64,000 nt of DNA from Planctomycetaceae bacterium (GTDB taxonomy: Bacteria > Planctomycetota > Planctomycetia > Pirellulales > Pirellulaceae). The position numbers and the translations under genes were made by a program. How positions within the stretch are numbered: the stretch's first letter is position 1; each line of letters starts with the position of its first letter. This document shows positions 9,485-19,945 of the stretch, piece after piece. The stretch spans positions 41,986 to 105,985 of the forward strand of contig JAAYDI010000183.1 of NCBI GenBank assembly GCA_012729315.1. Direction: 5' to 3'. Below the pieces are notes generated by a model. The model saw nothing but the letters and a program-made list of their open reading frames with translations, searched no databases and was not told the DNA's origin.

Positions 9485-10774
9485 ATGGCCGAGTTGGTAT
9501 TGCAGGGCGTGTCCAAGATGTTCGGCGGGTCGGTGATCGCGGTCCAGGACTTGAATCTGGAGGTTCGAGATCAGGAACTGGTCGTGTTGGTCGGTCCCAG
9601 CGGTTGCGGCAAGACGACGACGCTGCGGCTGATCGCCGGTCTCGAACGTCCCGATCAGGGTATGATCTGGATAGACGGCCGGCCGGTGAATCGGGTGGCA
9701 CCGCGAGATCGTAACATTGCCATGGTGTTCCAGCACAGTGTCTTGTACCCGCACATGACGGTGTTCAAGAACATGGCGGTAGGACTGACGTGGCGCGGCG
9801 ATGGTGACAGGATCCGGCGTGGCTGGATGCGTTGGCGGCAGCCGGCGGCAGCCGAGCGGCGGGCGGCCCAGCGGCGGGCGATTGCCCGGCAGGTGCAGGA
9901 GGCGGCGCGGGTCCTCGGCATCGAGCACCTGTTGGAACGGTGGCCTCGGCAGTTGTCCGGGGGCGAGTGCCAACGAGTTGCTTTGGGCCGAGCCATCGTC
10001 CGCCAACCGGCGGCGTTTTTGTTGGACGAACCGTTATCACATCTCGACGCCCAGTTACGGGTCGAGATGCGACGTGAGATCAGACGTTTGCGTCAGCGTG
10101 TACGAGGTTGCCTGGTGTACGTCACGCACGACCAGGCGGAAGCGTTGGCGCTGGGCGACCGAGTTGTAGTAATGCATCGCGGGCGGATTCAGCAGACGGG
10201 ACCGCCGCGGGAGGTGTACGACCAACCTGCCAACGTGTTCGTGGCCGGGTTCCTCGGCGCACCGGGCATGAACCTGTTGCCCGGCCGCTGGATGGACACG
10301 GGGGACCGCCCCTGCTTTGCCAGTGGCGGCCTGAGAGTGTCGCTGCCGGCGAGCGTCTGGGGGTGTCGCCCGGCGCGGGAGGACGGCGGCGTGACGCTGG
10401 GCATCCGCCCCGAACACCTTTGGCTGGAAGTGAGAAACGAGGTGAGAAACGACGGTTCAGGACGTGCCGGCGTCGACCGGACCGCGCAGGTGGTGGGATC
10501 CGGTCGCGTGGTCATGACCGAACTGTGCGGCCCGATGGTCCTGGCCACGGTGGCTGTGGACGGTGGGCTCGACTGCGACGGATCTTGCCGTGGTCGAACC
10601 ACCAGTGGCTCAGCGCAGCGGCCGGAAATAGTGGTGGCGCTGTCACCAGGACAGACGGTGGAGGCAGGACACGAGGTCTCGGTGGGATTGGACTCATCGC
10701 GGATCCAATTGTTTGATGCACGCACAGGTGCGAACCTGCGGGCGATGCGTCCCAGGGACAAAAAACCGGAGTGA
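9485..10774 (+). CDS. ABC transporter ATP-binding protein, MalK/UgpC type
   Basis: 429 residues from ATG 9485; an upstream TTG at 9458 would lie inside the terminator-like region. ATPase motifs are complete: Walker A GPSGCGKT (37-44), Q-loop Gln83, signature LSGGE (157-161), Walker B FLLDEP (178-183) and switch His215. The C-terminal 180 residues carry the TOBE/OB-type regulatory region of the sugar and glycerol-phosphate importer ATPases (MalK, UgpC, MsmK). An Arg/Ala-rich insertion at about 103-135 is longer than usual in the helical subdomain. No permease or binding-protein gene is near. It sits 45 bases ahead of nusA, so it either serves distant permeases or has a non-transport role. Confidence 0.85.
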   Translation: MAELVLQGVSKMFGGSVIAVQDLNLEVRDQELVVLVGPSGCGKTTTLRLIAGLERPDQGMIWIDGRPVNRVAPRDRNIAMVFQHSVLYPHMTVFKNMAVGLTWRGDGDRIRRGWMRWRQPAAAERRAAQRRAIARQVQEAARVLGIEHLLERWPRQLSGGECQRVALGRAIVRQPAAFLLDEPLSHLDAQLRVEMRREIRRLRQRVRGCLVYVTHDQAEALALGDRVVVMHRGRIQQTGPPREVYDQPANVFVAGFLGAPGMNLLPGRWMDTGDRPCFASGGLRVSLPASVWGCRPAREDGGVTLGIRPEHLWLEVRNEVRNDGSGRAGVDRTAQVVGSGRVVMTELCGPMVLATVAVDGGLDCDGSCRGRTTSGSAQRPEIVVALSPGQTVEAGHEVSVGLDSSRIQLFDARTGANLRAMRPRDKKPE

Positions 10775-10819
10775 CGGTCCAGGGTGGGCGGCGAGCCCCA
10801 TACAGAAAACTAGGTCACC

Positions 10820-12154
10820 ATGAATCCAAGTGAGTTGTTGCGCATCGTCGACTCGTTGCACCGGGACAAGAACATCGACCCGGAGATCGTTTTCCAGGCC
10901 ATCGAAGCGGCGCTGGTGACCGCGGCGAGGCGGCAGTATGGCGAGGAATCGAACATCGTCGTGCGGATCGCCCGTGAAAACGGCGCGATCGATGCGTCGT
11001 GCAATGGCGAGCCGCTGGATATCGGCCGGATCGGGGCTCAGACGGCCAAGCAGGTGATCATCCAGAAGATCCGCGAAGCCGAGCGCGACGCGTTGATCGA
11101 AGAGTACCAGGAACAGATCGGTCAGATGGTCTCCGGCGTGATCCAACGATCGGAGGGGGGGGCGGCCACGGTGTCGCTCGGCAGCGTCGAGGCCATCCTG
11201 CCGCGGAGCGAACAGATCCCGGGCGAGTCGCACCATCCGAACGAACGAATCCGCGCCGTGATCTTCGAGGTCAAGCCGCAGGGCACTCGCGTCAAGGTGG
11301 TGCTCAGCCGCACCCGCCCGCAACTGGTACAGCGCCTGTTCGAACAGGAGATCCCCGAGATCGCCGAAGGGGTCATCAAGATCAACGCCATGGCGCGCGA
11401 GCCGGGCTACCGCAGCAAAGTGGCGGTCAGCAGCAGCGATCAGCGGGTGGACTGCGTGGGGGCCTGTGTCGGCGTCCGTGGCAACCGCATCAAGAACATC
11501 GTCGATGAACTGGCCGGGGAACGGATCGACATCGTGCGGTGGAGCGACGACCCGGAAGTACTGATTCCCAATGCGCTCCAGCCGGCCGAGGTCGACCAGG
11601 TGCTGCTGTGCGACATGATCGGCCGAGCCATCGTGCTGGTGCGCGAGGACCAGTTGTCGCTGGCCATCGGCCGGCGGGGGCAGAACGTGCGGCTGGCCAG
11701 CAAACTGTGCGGCTGGGACATCGAGATAATGACGGCCGAGGAACTCGAAGAGCAGATCGAGCGGGCCGTGGGCGGCTTCAGCAAACTGGAAGGGGTCAAC
11801 GAAGAGTTGGCGCAAGCCCTGGTAGAACAGGGTTATTTGTCTTACGATGATCTGTCCGTCATCGAACCAGACGCGCTGATGGAAATGGGCGGCCTGACGG
11901 CGGAGCAGATGGACCGGATCGTGGAGCAGGCCGAACAGTGGGCGGAAGAGGCTGAGCAGGCGGCGGCGGTCGAGCGGCGGCGGCAACGCGAATTGCAGGT
12001 CTCCGAGGAGAATGCGGCACCCGGGGTCGCGTCGCCTGAGGAGGACGAGACGTCCCCCGCCCAGACGCTGCCGGAGTCCGTTCCGGGCGACACGGAGCTA
12101 CATCGCAGCGAGAATCCGGCTGCCGGGTCCGGCGCCGACGTCGCGCCGGGCTAG
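10820..12154 (+). CDS. nusA: Transcription termination/antitermination factor NusA
   Basis: 444 residues. NusA binds RNA polymerase and modulates pausing, termination and antitermination. The N-terminal polymerase-binding domain ([28 protein letters not shown] block) is followed by an S1 domain (about 110-175) and two KH domains. The KH region includes the conserved RSKVAVSS and [15 protein letters not shown] segments and the [14 protein letters not shown] block. A helix-hairpin-helix-like segment and an acidic, Gln/Glu-rich tail end the protein. It lies 45 bases after the ABC ATPase gene and directly ahead of infB, the classical nusA-infB-rbfA order. The usual rimP gene is not upstream. Confidence 0.96.
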   Translation: MNPSELLRIVDSLHRDKNIDPEIVFQAIEAALVTAARRQYGEESNIVVRIARENGAIDASCNGEPLDIGRIGAQTAKQVIIQKIREAERDALIEEYQEQIGQMVSGVIQRSEGGAATVSLGSVEAILPRSEQIPGESHHPNERIRAVIFEVKPQGTRVKVVLSRTRPQLVQRLFEQEIPEIAEGVIKINAMAREPGYRSKVAVSSSDQRVDCVGACVGVRGNRIKNIVDELAGERIDIVRWSDDPEVLIPNALQPAEVDQVLLCDMIGRAIVLVREDQLSLAIGRRGQNVRLASKLCGWDIEIMTAEELEEQIERAVGGFSKLEGVNEELAQALVEQGYLSYDDLSVIEPDALMEMGGLTAEQMDRIVEQAEQWAEEAEQAAAVERRRQRELQVSEENAAPGVASPEEDETSPAQTLPESVPGDTELHRSENPAAGSGADVAPG

Positions 12155-12223
12155 GATGACGGGCGCGGGGAGTTTGGGAGATAGGAGAACGCGGACATGA
12201 GATGAGCTGGTGGTTACGGTCGT

Positions 12224-12271
12224 GCGAGCGATGAAAAACTCAGCCTCAGTTCGCTCGCTCATCACAGGAGG
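12224..12271 (+). promoter_or_regulatory. Hairpin and strong ribosome-binding site ahead of infB
   Basis: GCGAGCGA (12224-12231) pairs perfectly with TCGCTCGC (12251-12258). The 19-base loop contains a further ACT/AGT pair. AGGAGG (12266-12271) follows and is spaced six bases from the GTG start at 12278, which decides that start. The hairpin could separate infB translation from nusA or protect the transcript end; it has no T tract, so it is not a typical terminator. Confidence 0.5.
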
Positions 12272-12277
12272 GCGCAC

Positions 12278-15226
12278 GTGCCCATTCGTATTTACGCGTT
12301 AGCAAAAGAGCTGCAAATCGACAGCAAGGAGCTAGTGGATATCTGCACGAAGGCGGGTATCTCGGGCAAAGGTTCTGCGCTGGCCAGTCTCAACGACGAT
12401 GAAGTGGTCAAGATCAAGGCGTTCCTGGCCAGCTCCAGCCCGGCGCAAGCGGGTGGCAGCATGAGCGACGCGGGCCGCGCCAGCACCGGGATCAAGGTCG
12501 GCCGCGGCGGTGGACTGTTCCAGCGGCATCGCGTGGGAGACGCCCCTGCGCCGGCAGCGCCGTTCAAACGCGAGGACTACATCAGTCCCAGCGGCCTGGG
12601 CGGTAAGATCAAGGTCATCACGACCCGCCGCGCCACACCGAAGCAGCCGTCGGCAGTACCGGAACCGGCGACGGAACTGCCCTCCCCGGCCCAGCCGCCT
12701 GCCGTGCCCTCTGACGCGCCCCCCGCGGTTCCCCCCGTGGTTCCCTCTGAGAGCGAGCCGGCCGCGCCCGCAGCTCCGGCGCCGGCTCCGACTGAGATCG
12801 CCGCCGAGACGCCCGCTGTAACACCACCGCCAACCGCGATCCAGCGCGAGCCACCTTTGCTACGCCCCTTCGAACGCGCCGACTCCAGTTCCATCAAGAT
12901 CATTGGCGGACCGAAGAAACGAGCCGCCGGCGGCGAACGGAAACCCAGACGTCGCACGCCCGTGATCAATGTGGCACCGGCACCGATGCCGGAGGCCAAA
13001 CAGCCATCCCTGACGGCGAAGCCGGACGAGCCCAAGACGCAGAAGCCCGAACTCCGACTGCCCAAGGAGGCGATGACGATCCGCAAGGGTCAGCGGCGTC
13101 CTCCGCTCGAACACCTGACCGAAAAGAAGCCGAAAAAGGAATCCAAACGGCCATCGCACACGCCCGCATTCGACGACGACAGCGAGGGGGCGGCAGCGCG
13201 GCGGGGCGGATCCGGCATTGGCGCCCGGCGCGGCGGCAAAGCCGACAAGCAGCTGGAACCGTCGGACGCCGGGATGGTCGGCATGGCCAGTGCCCGAGCC
13301 GATCGCAAGGCGCGGCGGGCGACCCGCAAAGTCAAGTCCACTACCATGATCAACCCGCGGGAGATGGAAGTCCAGGCACCGCGCAAGCGCAGGACGCTGA
13401 TCCACAAGGGTACCAACACCGCCGCTCCTCGGAAAGGAAAAGTCGCTCTGGAACTTCCCTGTACTGTCCGCAGTTTCTCGGAGGCCACCGGTGTGAGCGC
13501 CATACAGGTCCAGAAGGTGCTCATGGGCATGGGACTCATGCTCACGATCAACTCCGTGATCAATGACGAATATGTCGAAGTGCTGGCCGCCGAGCTGGGT
13601 GTGGATCTGGAGTTCAAAGCACAAGAGACGCTGGAAGACGCGTTGATCACCAAGATCCACGAGACTACAGACGCGTCCGAAGAACTCCAGCCGCGTCCCC
13701 CGGTCGTCACGTTCCTCGGACACGTCGACCACGGCAAGACCTCTTTGCTCGACTACCTGATCGGCACCAATGTGGTCGCCGGCGAGGCTGGAGGGATCAC
13801 GCAGCACATCCGCGCCTACCAGATCAAGAAGGGGGACCGCGCGATCGCCTTTGTCGACACCCCGGGACACGAAGCCTTTACGGAAATGCGTGCCCGCGGA
13901 GCACAGGTGACCGACATCGCCGTGCTGGTCATCGCGGCGGATGACGGCATCATGCCGCAGACGGAAGAGGCGATCAGTCACGCCAAGGCGGCCGAAATCC
14001 CCATCGTCGTGGCCCTCAACAAGATCGATCTCCCGGGGACCGACACCACCCGCATTCTCACGCAGATGACCGAACACGGGCTGACGCCCAGCCAGTGGGG
14101 CGGCGAGACGGAAGTCGTGCCGACCAGCGCGCTGACGGGACAAGGGATGGACGAACTGCTCGAGACGATCCTGACGATCGCCGACATGAACGAGTACCAG
14201 GCCAATCCGAACCGCCCGGCGCTGGGTTCGTGCCTGGAGGCGGAGCAGGAAGGGGGGCGCGGCGTGATCGCCAAGCTGATCGTCAAGAACGGCACGCTGC
14301 GGGTCGGGGACGTGGTCCTCTGCGGCTCCGCCTTCGGCCGTGTGAAAGCGATGTACGACACGCTCCGCCGAGGCGTCCGCGTCAAGGCGGCCGGGCCGTC
14401 CATGCCGGTCAATGTCACCGGTTTCGACGCGGCGCCGGAAGCCGGTGACCCGTTCTATGTGCTGCCGGATATCGCGCAAGCGCGGGCCATTGCCGACCAG
14501 CGCCATTCGCAGTCCCGCCAGCGGTCGCTGGCCGGCACGTCGGTCAAGGTGTCGTTCGACGAGTTCCAGCGGCGGCTGGCGGCCGGGCGGCTGAGCGACG
14601 CGACAGAAGAACGCGTGCTGCTGAACCTGATCATCCGCGCCGACGTGCGGGGCTCGATCGAAGCCATCCAGAAGGAACTCGGCAAGCTGGAGCATCCGGA
14701 GGTGCAGATCAAGGTGCTGCAGGCATCCGTCGGCGGCGTCACCGTGGCAGACGTCACGCTGGCCCATGCCTCGCAGGCCGTCATCATCGGTTTCAACGTG
14801 ATCCCGGACGAGGCGGCCCGCACAATGGCCGAGGAACGACAGGTCGAGATCCGCCGCTACGACGTCATCTACAAGGTGACCGACGACATCCGAGCGCTGC
14901 TGGAAGGGAAGCTCAAACCCGAAGAGAAGATCGTCGAACTCGGCCAGGCGCTGGTCAAGCAGGTCTTCGCCATCAGCCGCGTCGGGGCCATCGCCGGATG
15001 CTACGTGGTGCGCGGCGCCATCGAACGCGGCTGCCGCATCCGCGTCAACCGCGACGGCCGCACGATCGGCGACTACGAACTGGAGTCGCTGCGGCGGGAG
15101 AAGGACGACGTGAAGGAAGTAAGCCGCGGCCTGGAATGCGGCATCAAACTGTCCGGCTTCAATGACGTCAAAAAGGACGACGTGCTGGAAGCGTACAAGA
15201 TCGAGGAAGTGGCCCGAACACTGTAA
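12278..15226 (+). CDS. infB: Translation initiation factor IF-2
   Basis: 982 residues, GTG start with AGGAGG six bases upstream. IF-2 is the GTPase that brings fMet-tRNA to the 30S subunit and promotes subunit joining. The first 52 residues form an IF2_N domain ([20 protein letters not shown]). A long Pro/Ala/Lys-rich linker follows to about residue 385, with a second IF2_N-like segment (about 390-448). The G domain begins near 480 with GHVDHGKT, then [12 protein letters not shown] and NKIDLP. Domains II-IV fill the rest. The long linker accounts for the large size relative to E. coli IF-2. Confidence 0.97.
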   Translation: MPIRIYALAKELQIDSKELVDICTKAGISGKGSALASLNDDEVVKIKAFLASSSPAQAGGSMSDAGRASTGIKVGRGGGLFQRHRVGDAPAPAAPFKREDYISPSGLGGKIKVITTRRATPKQPSAVPEPATELPSPAQPPAVPSDAPPAVPPVVPSESEPAAPAAPAPAPTEIAAETPAVTPPPTAIQREPPLLRPFERADSSSIKIIGGPKKRAAGGERKPRRRTPVINVAPAPMPEAKQPSLTAKPDEPKTQKPELRLPKEAMTIRKGQRRPPLEHLTEKKPKKESKRPSHTPAFDDDSEGAAARRGGSGIGARRGGKADKQLEPSDAGMVGMASARADRKARRATRKVKSTTMINPREMEVQAPRKRRTLIHKGTNTAAPRKGKVALELPCTVRSFSEATGVSAIQVQKVLMGMGLMLTINSVINDEYVEVLAAELGVDLEFKAQETLEDALITKIHETTDASEELQPRPPVVTFLGHVDHGKTSLLDYLIGTNVVAGEAGGITQHIRAYQIKKGDRAIAFVDTPGHEAFTEMRARGAQVTDIAVLVIAADDGIMPQTEEAISHAKAAEIPIVVALNKIDLPGTDTTRILTQMTEHGLTPSQWGGETEVVPTSALTGQGMDELLETILTIADMNEYQANPNRPALGSCLEAEQEGGRGVIAKLIVKNGTLRVGDVVLCGSAFGRVKAMYDTLRRGVRVKAAGPSMPVNVTGFDAAPEAGDPFYVLPDIAQARAIADQRHSQSRQRSLAGTSVKVSFDEFQRRLAAGRLSDATEERVLLNLIIRADVRGSIEAIQKELGKLEHPEVQIKVLQASVGGVTVADVTLAHASQAVIIGFNVIPDEAARTMAEERQVEIRRYDVIYKVTDDIRALLEGKLKPEEKIVELGQALVKQVFAISRVGAIAGCYVVRGAIERGCRIRVNRDGRTIGDYELESLRREKDDVKEVSRGLECGIKLSGFNDVKKDDVLEAYKIEEVARTL

Positions 15227-15299
15227 GTGGCCCGCGCCAGGCGCACCACCGCCTGCGAGATCTGTGAAACTCGCGAGCGTCCCCCCCAGCAATGTACCC

Positions 15300-15770
15300 A
15301 TGACATCACGACGCGTTCTCAAAGCTGCCGAGGCGATCCGGGAAGTGGTCAGCATGGCCATCCTGACCGAGCTGCGCGATCCGCGGATTGCCGACGTGAC
15401 CGTCACGCTCGTCGAGGTTTCGCCCGACATGCGGCACGCCAAGATCCACGTCTCGGTGATGGGCGACGAGGCGAAACAGAAGCTCACCCTCCGCGGCCTG
15501 CAGAACGCCGCTGGTTTCCTGCAGCAGAAAATCGCCCGCCGTATCGACACCCGCTACACTCCCCGCGTGCGGTTCGTGCTCGATCAAGGTGTCAAACGCT
15601 CCATCGAAGTCTGCCGCATCCTGAACGAAGTGCTGCCGCGGCCGCCACTGGTCGACGAGGACGAGGACCTGTCCGATTCCGAGCTGGACGGAGTCGACAC
15701 CGCCGAAACGCTCGACGATCTCTGGAACAACCCGGATCCGCCCGAACACGATGCCAACGAGAGCCGTTGA
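15300..15770 (+). CDS. rbfA: Ribosome-binding factor A
   Basis: 156 residues from ATG 15300. RbfA assists late maturation of the 30S subunit. It has the KH-type core with the usual landmarks: an N-terminal helix, LTELRDPRIADVTVT, VEVSPDMRHAKIHVSV and PRVRFVLDQGVKRSIEVCRIL. An acidic C-terminal tail of about 40 residues is longer than in E. coli. It lies 73 bases after infB in the standard nusA-infB-rbfA order, and its TGA stop is two bases before the next ATG. Confidence 0.93.
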   Translation: MTSRRVLKAAEAIREVVSMAILTELRDPRIADVTVTLVEVSPDMRHAKIHVSVMGDEAKQKLTLRGLQNAAGFLQQKIARRIDTRYTPRVRFVLDQGVKRSIEVCRILNEVLPRPPLVDEDEDLSDSELDGVDTAETLDDLWNNPDPPEHDANESR

Positions 15771-15772
15771 GT

Positions 15773-16675
15773 ATGAGCACCCCCAACCGCGCATCGAAAA
15801 TCACCAAAATGCACAAGGTGCTGAAGAAGCACTACAAACCCTACGTTGTTGCCGATCGGCCCCTCCTCGAACACCTGCTGTACGCCTGCTGCCTGCAGGC
15901 CGCCACGCACGAGGCGGCGGATGAGGCCTTTGCCAAGCTGCAACAGGCATACTACGACTGGAACGAAGTCCGAGTCACCACGATTTCGGAACTGGCCGAA
16001 GTGATGAATTGCCTGCCACAGCCTGCCGAGACCGCGTCGCGACTCAAGCGGACTCTGCAATCGGTCTTCGAGGCCTACTACTCGTTCGACCTGGACGGGC
16101 TGAAGAAGGACAACATCGGGAAGGCGGTCAAACAGCTGGAACGACTCAACGGCATCACCGACTTTACGCTGGCGTTCGTCGTCCAGAACGGCCTGGGTGG
16201 GCACGCGATTGCGGTGAGCGACGGGGCGTTTGAGGTCCTGCGTGTGCTCGGCATCGTGTCCGACGACGAAGTGGCCAAACGCCGCGTGCCGGGCTTGGAA
16301 CGCGCGATCCCCAAGAGCAAAGGGGCCGAATTCGGTGCTCTGTTGCACCAGGCGGGCGCCGATTACGTGGCCGCCCCCTTCTCGTCACGGGTCCGGGCCG
16401 TGCTGCTGGAGATCGCCCCCGACGCTAAGCAGCGTTTCCCGAAACGGGTGGGCAAGAAGGGCACGGACGAGACCGCGCCAGCAGCGGCACCGCCAGAAAA
16501 AGACGCAGACAAGCCGCGGGAAGACGCCGACAAGAAAGACGAACCCAAGAAGCCCCCCCGAAAGAAAGCGGCATCCAAGCTCGAATCGGGCAAGAATAAG
16601 AAGAAGCAGCTCCCTGAGACTTCCAATCCCAAGAAGTCCCCCACCAAGAAGCTGTCGAAGCGGAAGCCGCGGTAG
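15773..16675 (+). CDS. Endonuclease III-like HhH-GPD protein with altered catalytic residues and Lys-rich tail
   Basis: 300 residues from ATG 15773, two bases after the rbfA stop. The helix-hairpin-helix region (LNGITDFTLAFVVQ, then GHAIAVSDGAFEV, residues 125-155) aligns without gaps to the corresponding EndoIII block LPGVGRKTANVVL...TIAVDTHIFRV. In that alignment the catalytic Lys (Lys120 of E. coli Nth) is Phe131 and the catalytic Asp138 is Ser149, with Asp150 next to it. The C-terminal Cys residues of the 4Fe-4S cluster are absent. The last 75 residues are Lys/Pro/Glu-rich and histone-tail-like. It may bind DNA without glycosylase activity. The family is inferred from the aligned block; function is unknown. 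Confidence 0.65.
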   Translation: MSTPNRASKITKMHKVLKKHYKPYVVADRPLLEHLLYACCLQAATHEAADEAFAKLQQAYYDWNEVRVTTISELAEVMNCLPQPAETASRLKRTLQSVFEAYYSFDLDGLKKDNIGKAVKQLERLNGITDFTLAFVVQNGLGGHAIAVSDGAFEVLRVLGIVSDDEVAKRRVPGLERAIPKSKGAEFGALLHQAGADYVAAPFSSRVRAVLLEIAPDAKQRFPKRVGKKGTDETAPAAAPPEKDADKPREDADKKDEPKKPPRKKAASKLESGKNKKKQLPETSNPKKSPTKKLSKRKPR

Positions 16676-16705
16676 GTGGTTGGGCGGTTAAAATGGAGAA
16701 CTGCC

Positions 16706-19066
16706 ATGCGCCCTCTCGCCGCTGGGTTGTTGAACACCTCCAGGACGGATGTCCCGCCGTCACACACCCGACAGGGGACCGATTGTCGGCAGGCGCGATC
16801 CCACCGCCGCCGACGTCCGGCGGATCGGAGTGGCAGCGGCTCCCGCGGCCTGCCGCGTCTGGTGGCCGCCCTGCTGCTGGCCATCGCCACTCCCGGCAGT
16901 TTCTGTCAGGCTCAGCTGCTGGACGATCCGCCACGCCCACTGGCTCCGGAGGCAGCGCTCACGGAACAGCAGCAAGATCACGCGGAAGCGGTGGCCTTGT
17001 ACACGCATGGCCGGGTACTGTTGCAGCGTGGTGTGCAGCAGGGGGACGATGTCGATGCCCAAAACCCAGTGATCGCCGAGGCGCTGCGGTGCATGCAGCG
17101 TGCGTGGCGGTATGATCCCCAGCTCGTCTCCATCATGGAGGACATCTTTCCGCTGGCCTACGCGCTCAATCGCAGCGGCGAAGCCACGCGCTACGCGATG
17201 CTCGCAGCCCAACGGGAAGAGCTCCCGACGGAATTGCTCCAGCGTGTCGCGATGGTGCTGACCGACCAGGGGGAGTTCGAGCAGGCTTTGGCGCTGTACC
17301 GCAAGATCGCGGCGCGCAGCGATGGACCACCGGACGCGATCACCCAGTTCGAGCTGGGGCGGCTGGCGCTGCTGGCCGGCCAGTTCGAGGAGTCCGCCGC
17401 GGCGTTCGCGGTGACGCGTGACGCGCTCGAGGGGCGATCCGCGGAGGTGTCGTTGTCGGAGGACGAACGGGCCCGCCTGTTGCGCAATCCGGACGTCATC
17501 TACGCCCTGCTGGGCGAGAGTTTCCTGCGCGCCCAACGGCTGGACGAGGCGGAGGCCATGTTCCTCCGGGCGGACGAGGCCAAGCCCAATCCGGCAGCGC
17601 TGGGATTGCGGTTGGCGCTGATCGAGAAGGAACGGGACAACCGCGTGGAGGCCCTGCAGCAGCTCGACCAGTACTTCACGTCGAAGATCACGTCGGCCGG
17701 GATGGCCCCCTACCGGCTGCTGGAGGAACTGCTGACCGAACCCGACGCCGACGGGGCAGCGGCAGATCCCGCGCCGCCACCCGCAGCCGCACTGCTGGAC
17801 CGGCTTCGCGCCCTGGCGGCCGACGACCCGCACAACATGTTCCTGGGCTACTACCTGGCAGATCGCCTGCGGGCCGCCGCGCGCGACGAAGAGGCCATCG
17901 CCCAGTACCGGGCCATGCTGGCCGTGGAATCGACCGCCGACGGGTACCAGGGGCTGGTCGAGATCTTCACGGACCGGCAGGAATGTGCCCCGTTGCTCGA
18001 GCAGCTGGGGGCGGTCGTCGCACAAACCGGCTCGCTGACGCCGCTGGGCGGCAGCCTCGATCGTCTGGTCGCGGACGCCAGCCTGCGCAGCCGGCTGGCG
18101 GACCTTGCACTGGCCCAACACGCCGATCCCCAGGCGACTCCGGCGCCGGGCGGGTTGATGGCGATGGCCCTGCTGGAAGCCAAGGCGGGCAACGTGGAGC
18201 AGGCAGAGCGGTTCTGGCAGGAAGCGCTGCACAAGCCCGCACCGGTGGCGGGCCAGTTCTCGGTGAACTACGCGTTTCTGTTGATGGACCAGAACGAGCC
18301 GGTCCGCATGGCCCAGGCGCTGCAGCGGACGCTCGATTTGAAGCTGTTGCCCGAGCAGACGGCGGAGTTGCACTTCTACCTGTCCGGCGCCTGGGCGCTG
18401 GCCAAGGATTTTGACAAAGCGCTGGCGGCAGCGCGCGAGGCTGCCAAGCTGGAGCCCAACGCGGTGCACATGGTCGCCCGCGAAGCCTGGGTCCAGTACC
18501 AGGCCCGGCGGCTGGACGAAGCCGAACAGGCCTACCGGGCGATCGTCGAGCGGTTCGACGCCGATCGCGACTCGGACGAGACGCGGGCAGCGCTCCGCGA
18601 CGTCCGGTTCGTCCTGTCGGCCATCCACGTGGAACAGAACCGGCTGGCGGACGCCGAGGAGTGGCTGCAGCAGGTACTCGACGAGTTCCCGGAGGACATT
18701 GGGGCGTACAATGACCTGGGCTACCTGTGGTGCGACCAGGGCAAACACCTGGAGCGCTCCCTGGACATGGTCCAGAGGGCGGTGCAGGCCGAGCCCGACA
18801 ATGTGGCGTACCGGGACAGTCTCGGCTGGGCGCTGTTTCGGCTCGGCCGGTATGCGGAAGCGGTGGTGGAACTGCAGCGCGCTGCCGCGACAGACCAGGC
18901 GGATGGCGTCATCCTGGATCACCTGGGGGATGCCTGCCTGAAACTCAATCAGCTGCCGTCTGCATTGGATGCCTGGCATAAGGCCGCAGCGGCTTTCGAA
19001 CGGCAGGACGATGCCAGACGGCTGGAACAGGTACGGGACAAAATCGGACAGCACGCTCCGCAGTAA
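16706..19066 (+). CDS. Secreted or envelope TPR-repeat protein
   Basis: 786 residues from ATG 16706; a GTG at 16676 is also in frame. A long basic n-region (about 50 residues) precedes the hydrophobic stretch LVAALLLAIATPGSFCQAQ, which reads as a signal peptide or anchor. The remaining roughly 700 residues are helical repeats with TPR signatures, strongest near the C-terminus (NDLGYLWCDQGKHLERSLDM, RDSLGWALFRLGRYAEAV, DHLGDACLKLNQLPSAL). TPRs mediate protein-protein contacts. There is no enzymatic motif. It follows the EndoIII-like gene by 30 bases and precedes yebC by 43, so it is probably part of the same transcript. The start is the least certain part. Confidence 0.7.
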   Translation: MRPLAAGLLNTSRTDVPPSHTRQGTDCRQARSHRRRRPADRSGSGSRGLPRLVAALLLAIATPGSFCQAQLLDDPPRPLAPEAALTEQQQDHAEAVALYTHGRVLLQRGVQQGDDVDAQNPVIAEALRCMQRAWRYDPQLVSIMEDIFPLAYALNRSGEATRYAMLAAQREELPTELLQRVAMVLTDQGEFEQALALYRKIAARSDGPPDAITQFELGRLALLAGQFEESAAAFAVTRDALEGRSAEVSLSEDERARLLRNPDVIYALLGESFLRAQRLDEAEAMFLRADEAKPNPAALGLRLALIEKERDNRVEALQQLDQYFTSKITSAGMAPYRLLEELLTEPDADGAAADPAPPPAAALLDRLRALAADDPHNMFLGYYLADRLRAAARDEEAIAQYRAMLAVESTADGYQGLVEIFTDRQECAPLLEQLGAVVAQTGSLTPLGGSLDRLVADASLRSRLADLALAQHADPQATPAPGGLMAMALLEAKAGNVEQAERFWQEALHKPAPVAGQFSVNYAFLLMDQNEPVRMAQALQRTLDLKLLPEQTAELHFYLSGAWALAKDFDKALAAAREAAKLEPNAVHMVAREAWVQYQARRLDEAEQAYRAIVERFDADRDSDETRAALRDVRFVLSAIHVEQNRLADAEEWLQQVLDEFPEDIGAYNDLGYLWCDQGKHLERSLDMVQRAVQAEPDNVAYRDSLGWALFRLGRYAEAVVELQRAAATDQADGVILDHLGDACLKLNQLPSALDAWHKAAAAFERQDDARRLEQVRDKIGQHAPQ

Positions 19067-19109
19067 TGCAGACTGTGTCACGTGTTCGTCTCTTGGGAAA
19101 CACACTGAT

Positions 19110-19868
19110 ATGGCAGGCCACTCTCACTGGGCAGGAATCAAACACAAGAAAGCGCTGGTGGACAACAAGCGCGGGAAGTTGTGGAGCAAGCTATCCAAAG
19201 CGATTATCATCGCGGCGAAGCTGGGAGGCGGCGATCCGGCCGCCAACGTGCGGCTCCGCACGGCCATCCTGGACGCCAAAGCCGGTAGCATGCCCAAGGA
19301 CACGATCGAACGTGCGATCAAGAAGGGCACCGGCGAACTCGACGGTGGCAACATCGAGGAGGTTCTGTACGAAGGATACGGTGCCGGCGGGGTGGCCGTC
19401 CTGTGCGAAATCATGACGGACAACCGCAATCGTACGGCCCCGGAAATCCGCAAGATCTTCGATGTCCACAACGGCAAGCTCGGCAGCACCAACTGCGTCG
19501 CCTGGATGTTCGAACGCAAAGGGTTGTTCGTCGTCCCGGTGGCGAATACCACTGAGGAGCAGCTGATGGAAGTCGCGCTCGAAGCCGGAGCCGACGATGT
19601 CAAGGAAGCGGGTGACAGCTTCGAAGTGACGTGCGACCCCGAGAACTATGCGTCGGTCGGCGATGCCCTGGAAAAGGCAGAGATCGCCATCAACGCCAAG
19701 ATGGTCACCCGCATTCCGATGACCACCGTCGACCTGCAGCTGGAGGATGCCCGCAAGGTGATCAAGCTGCTCGAAGCGCTTGATGACCATGACGATGTCC
19801 AGAACGTGTCGTCCAACTTCAGCGTGTCGGACGAGGTCATGGCCGCCATGGAGGCGGCAGACAGCTGA
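19110..19868 (+). CDS. yebC: YebC/TACO1-family protein
   Basis: 252 residues from ATG 19110, starting with the family hallmark MAGHSHWAGIKHKK. Members act as transcriptional regulators or, as shown for some, as translation factors that help ribosomes through proline-rich stretches. The family blocks are visible: NVRLRTAILDAKAGSMPKDT, a GTGEL..YEGYGAGGVA segment, NRTAPEIRKIFD and the C-terminal region. This end of the plus-strand array is convergent with the lipoprotein gene, with 77 bases between them. Confidence 0.93.
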   Translation: MAGHSHWAGIKHKKALVDNKRGKLWSKLSKAIIIAAKLGGGDPAANVRLRTAILDAKAGSMPKDTIERAIKKGTGELDGGNIEEVLYEGYGAGGVAVLCEIMTDNRNRTAPEIRKIFDVHNGKLGSTNCVAWMFERKGLFVVPVANTTEEQLMEVALEAGADDVKEAGDSFEVTCDPENYASVGDALEKAEIAINAKMVTRIPMTTVDLQLEDARKVIKLLEALDDHDDVQNVSSNFSVSDEVMAAMEAADS

Positions 19869-19945
19869 TGCCACACGGCACGTCGTATCCCTGCCGGAGC
19901 CTGGTCGATCGCGCGCTGGCGGCAGCGTCTGCTCGGGAGGTCTCC

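Noticed and set aside
12860..15550. 896-residue open frame on the minus strand antisense to infB
   Set aside because: Explained by GC-rich third positions of infB, which remove stops in the antisense frame. The translation has no family pattern and no ribosome-binding site.
19869..19945. Bidirectional terminator between yebC and the lipoprotein gene
   Set aside because: No stem with T tracts on either strand could be found in the 77-base convergent gap.
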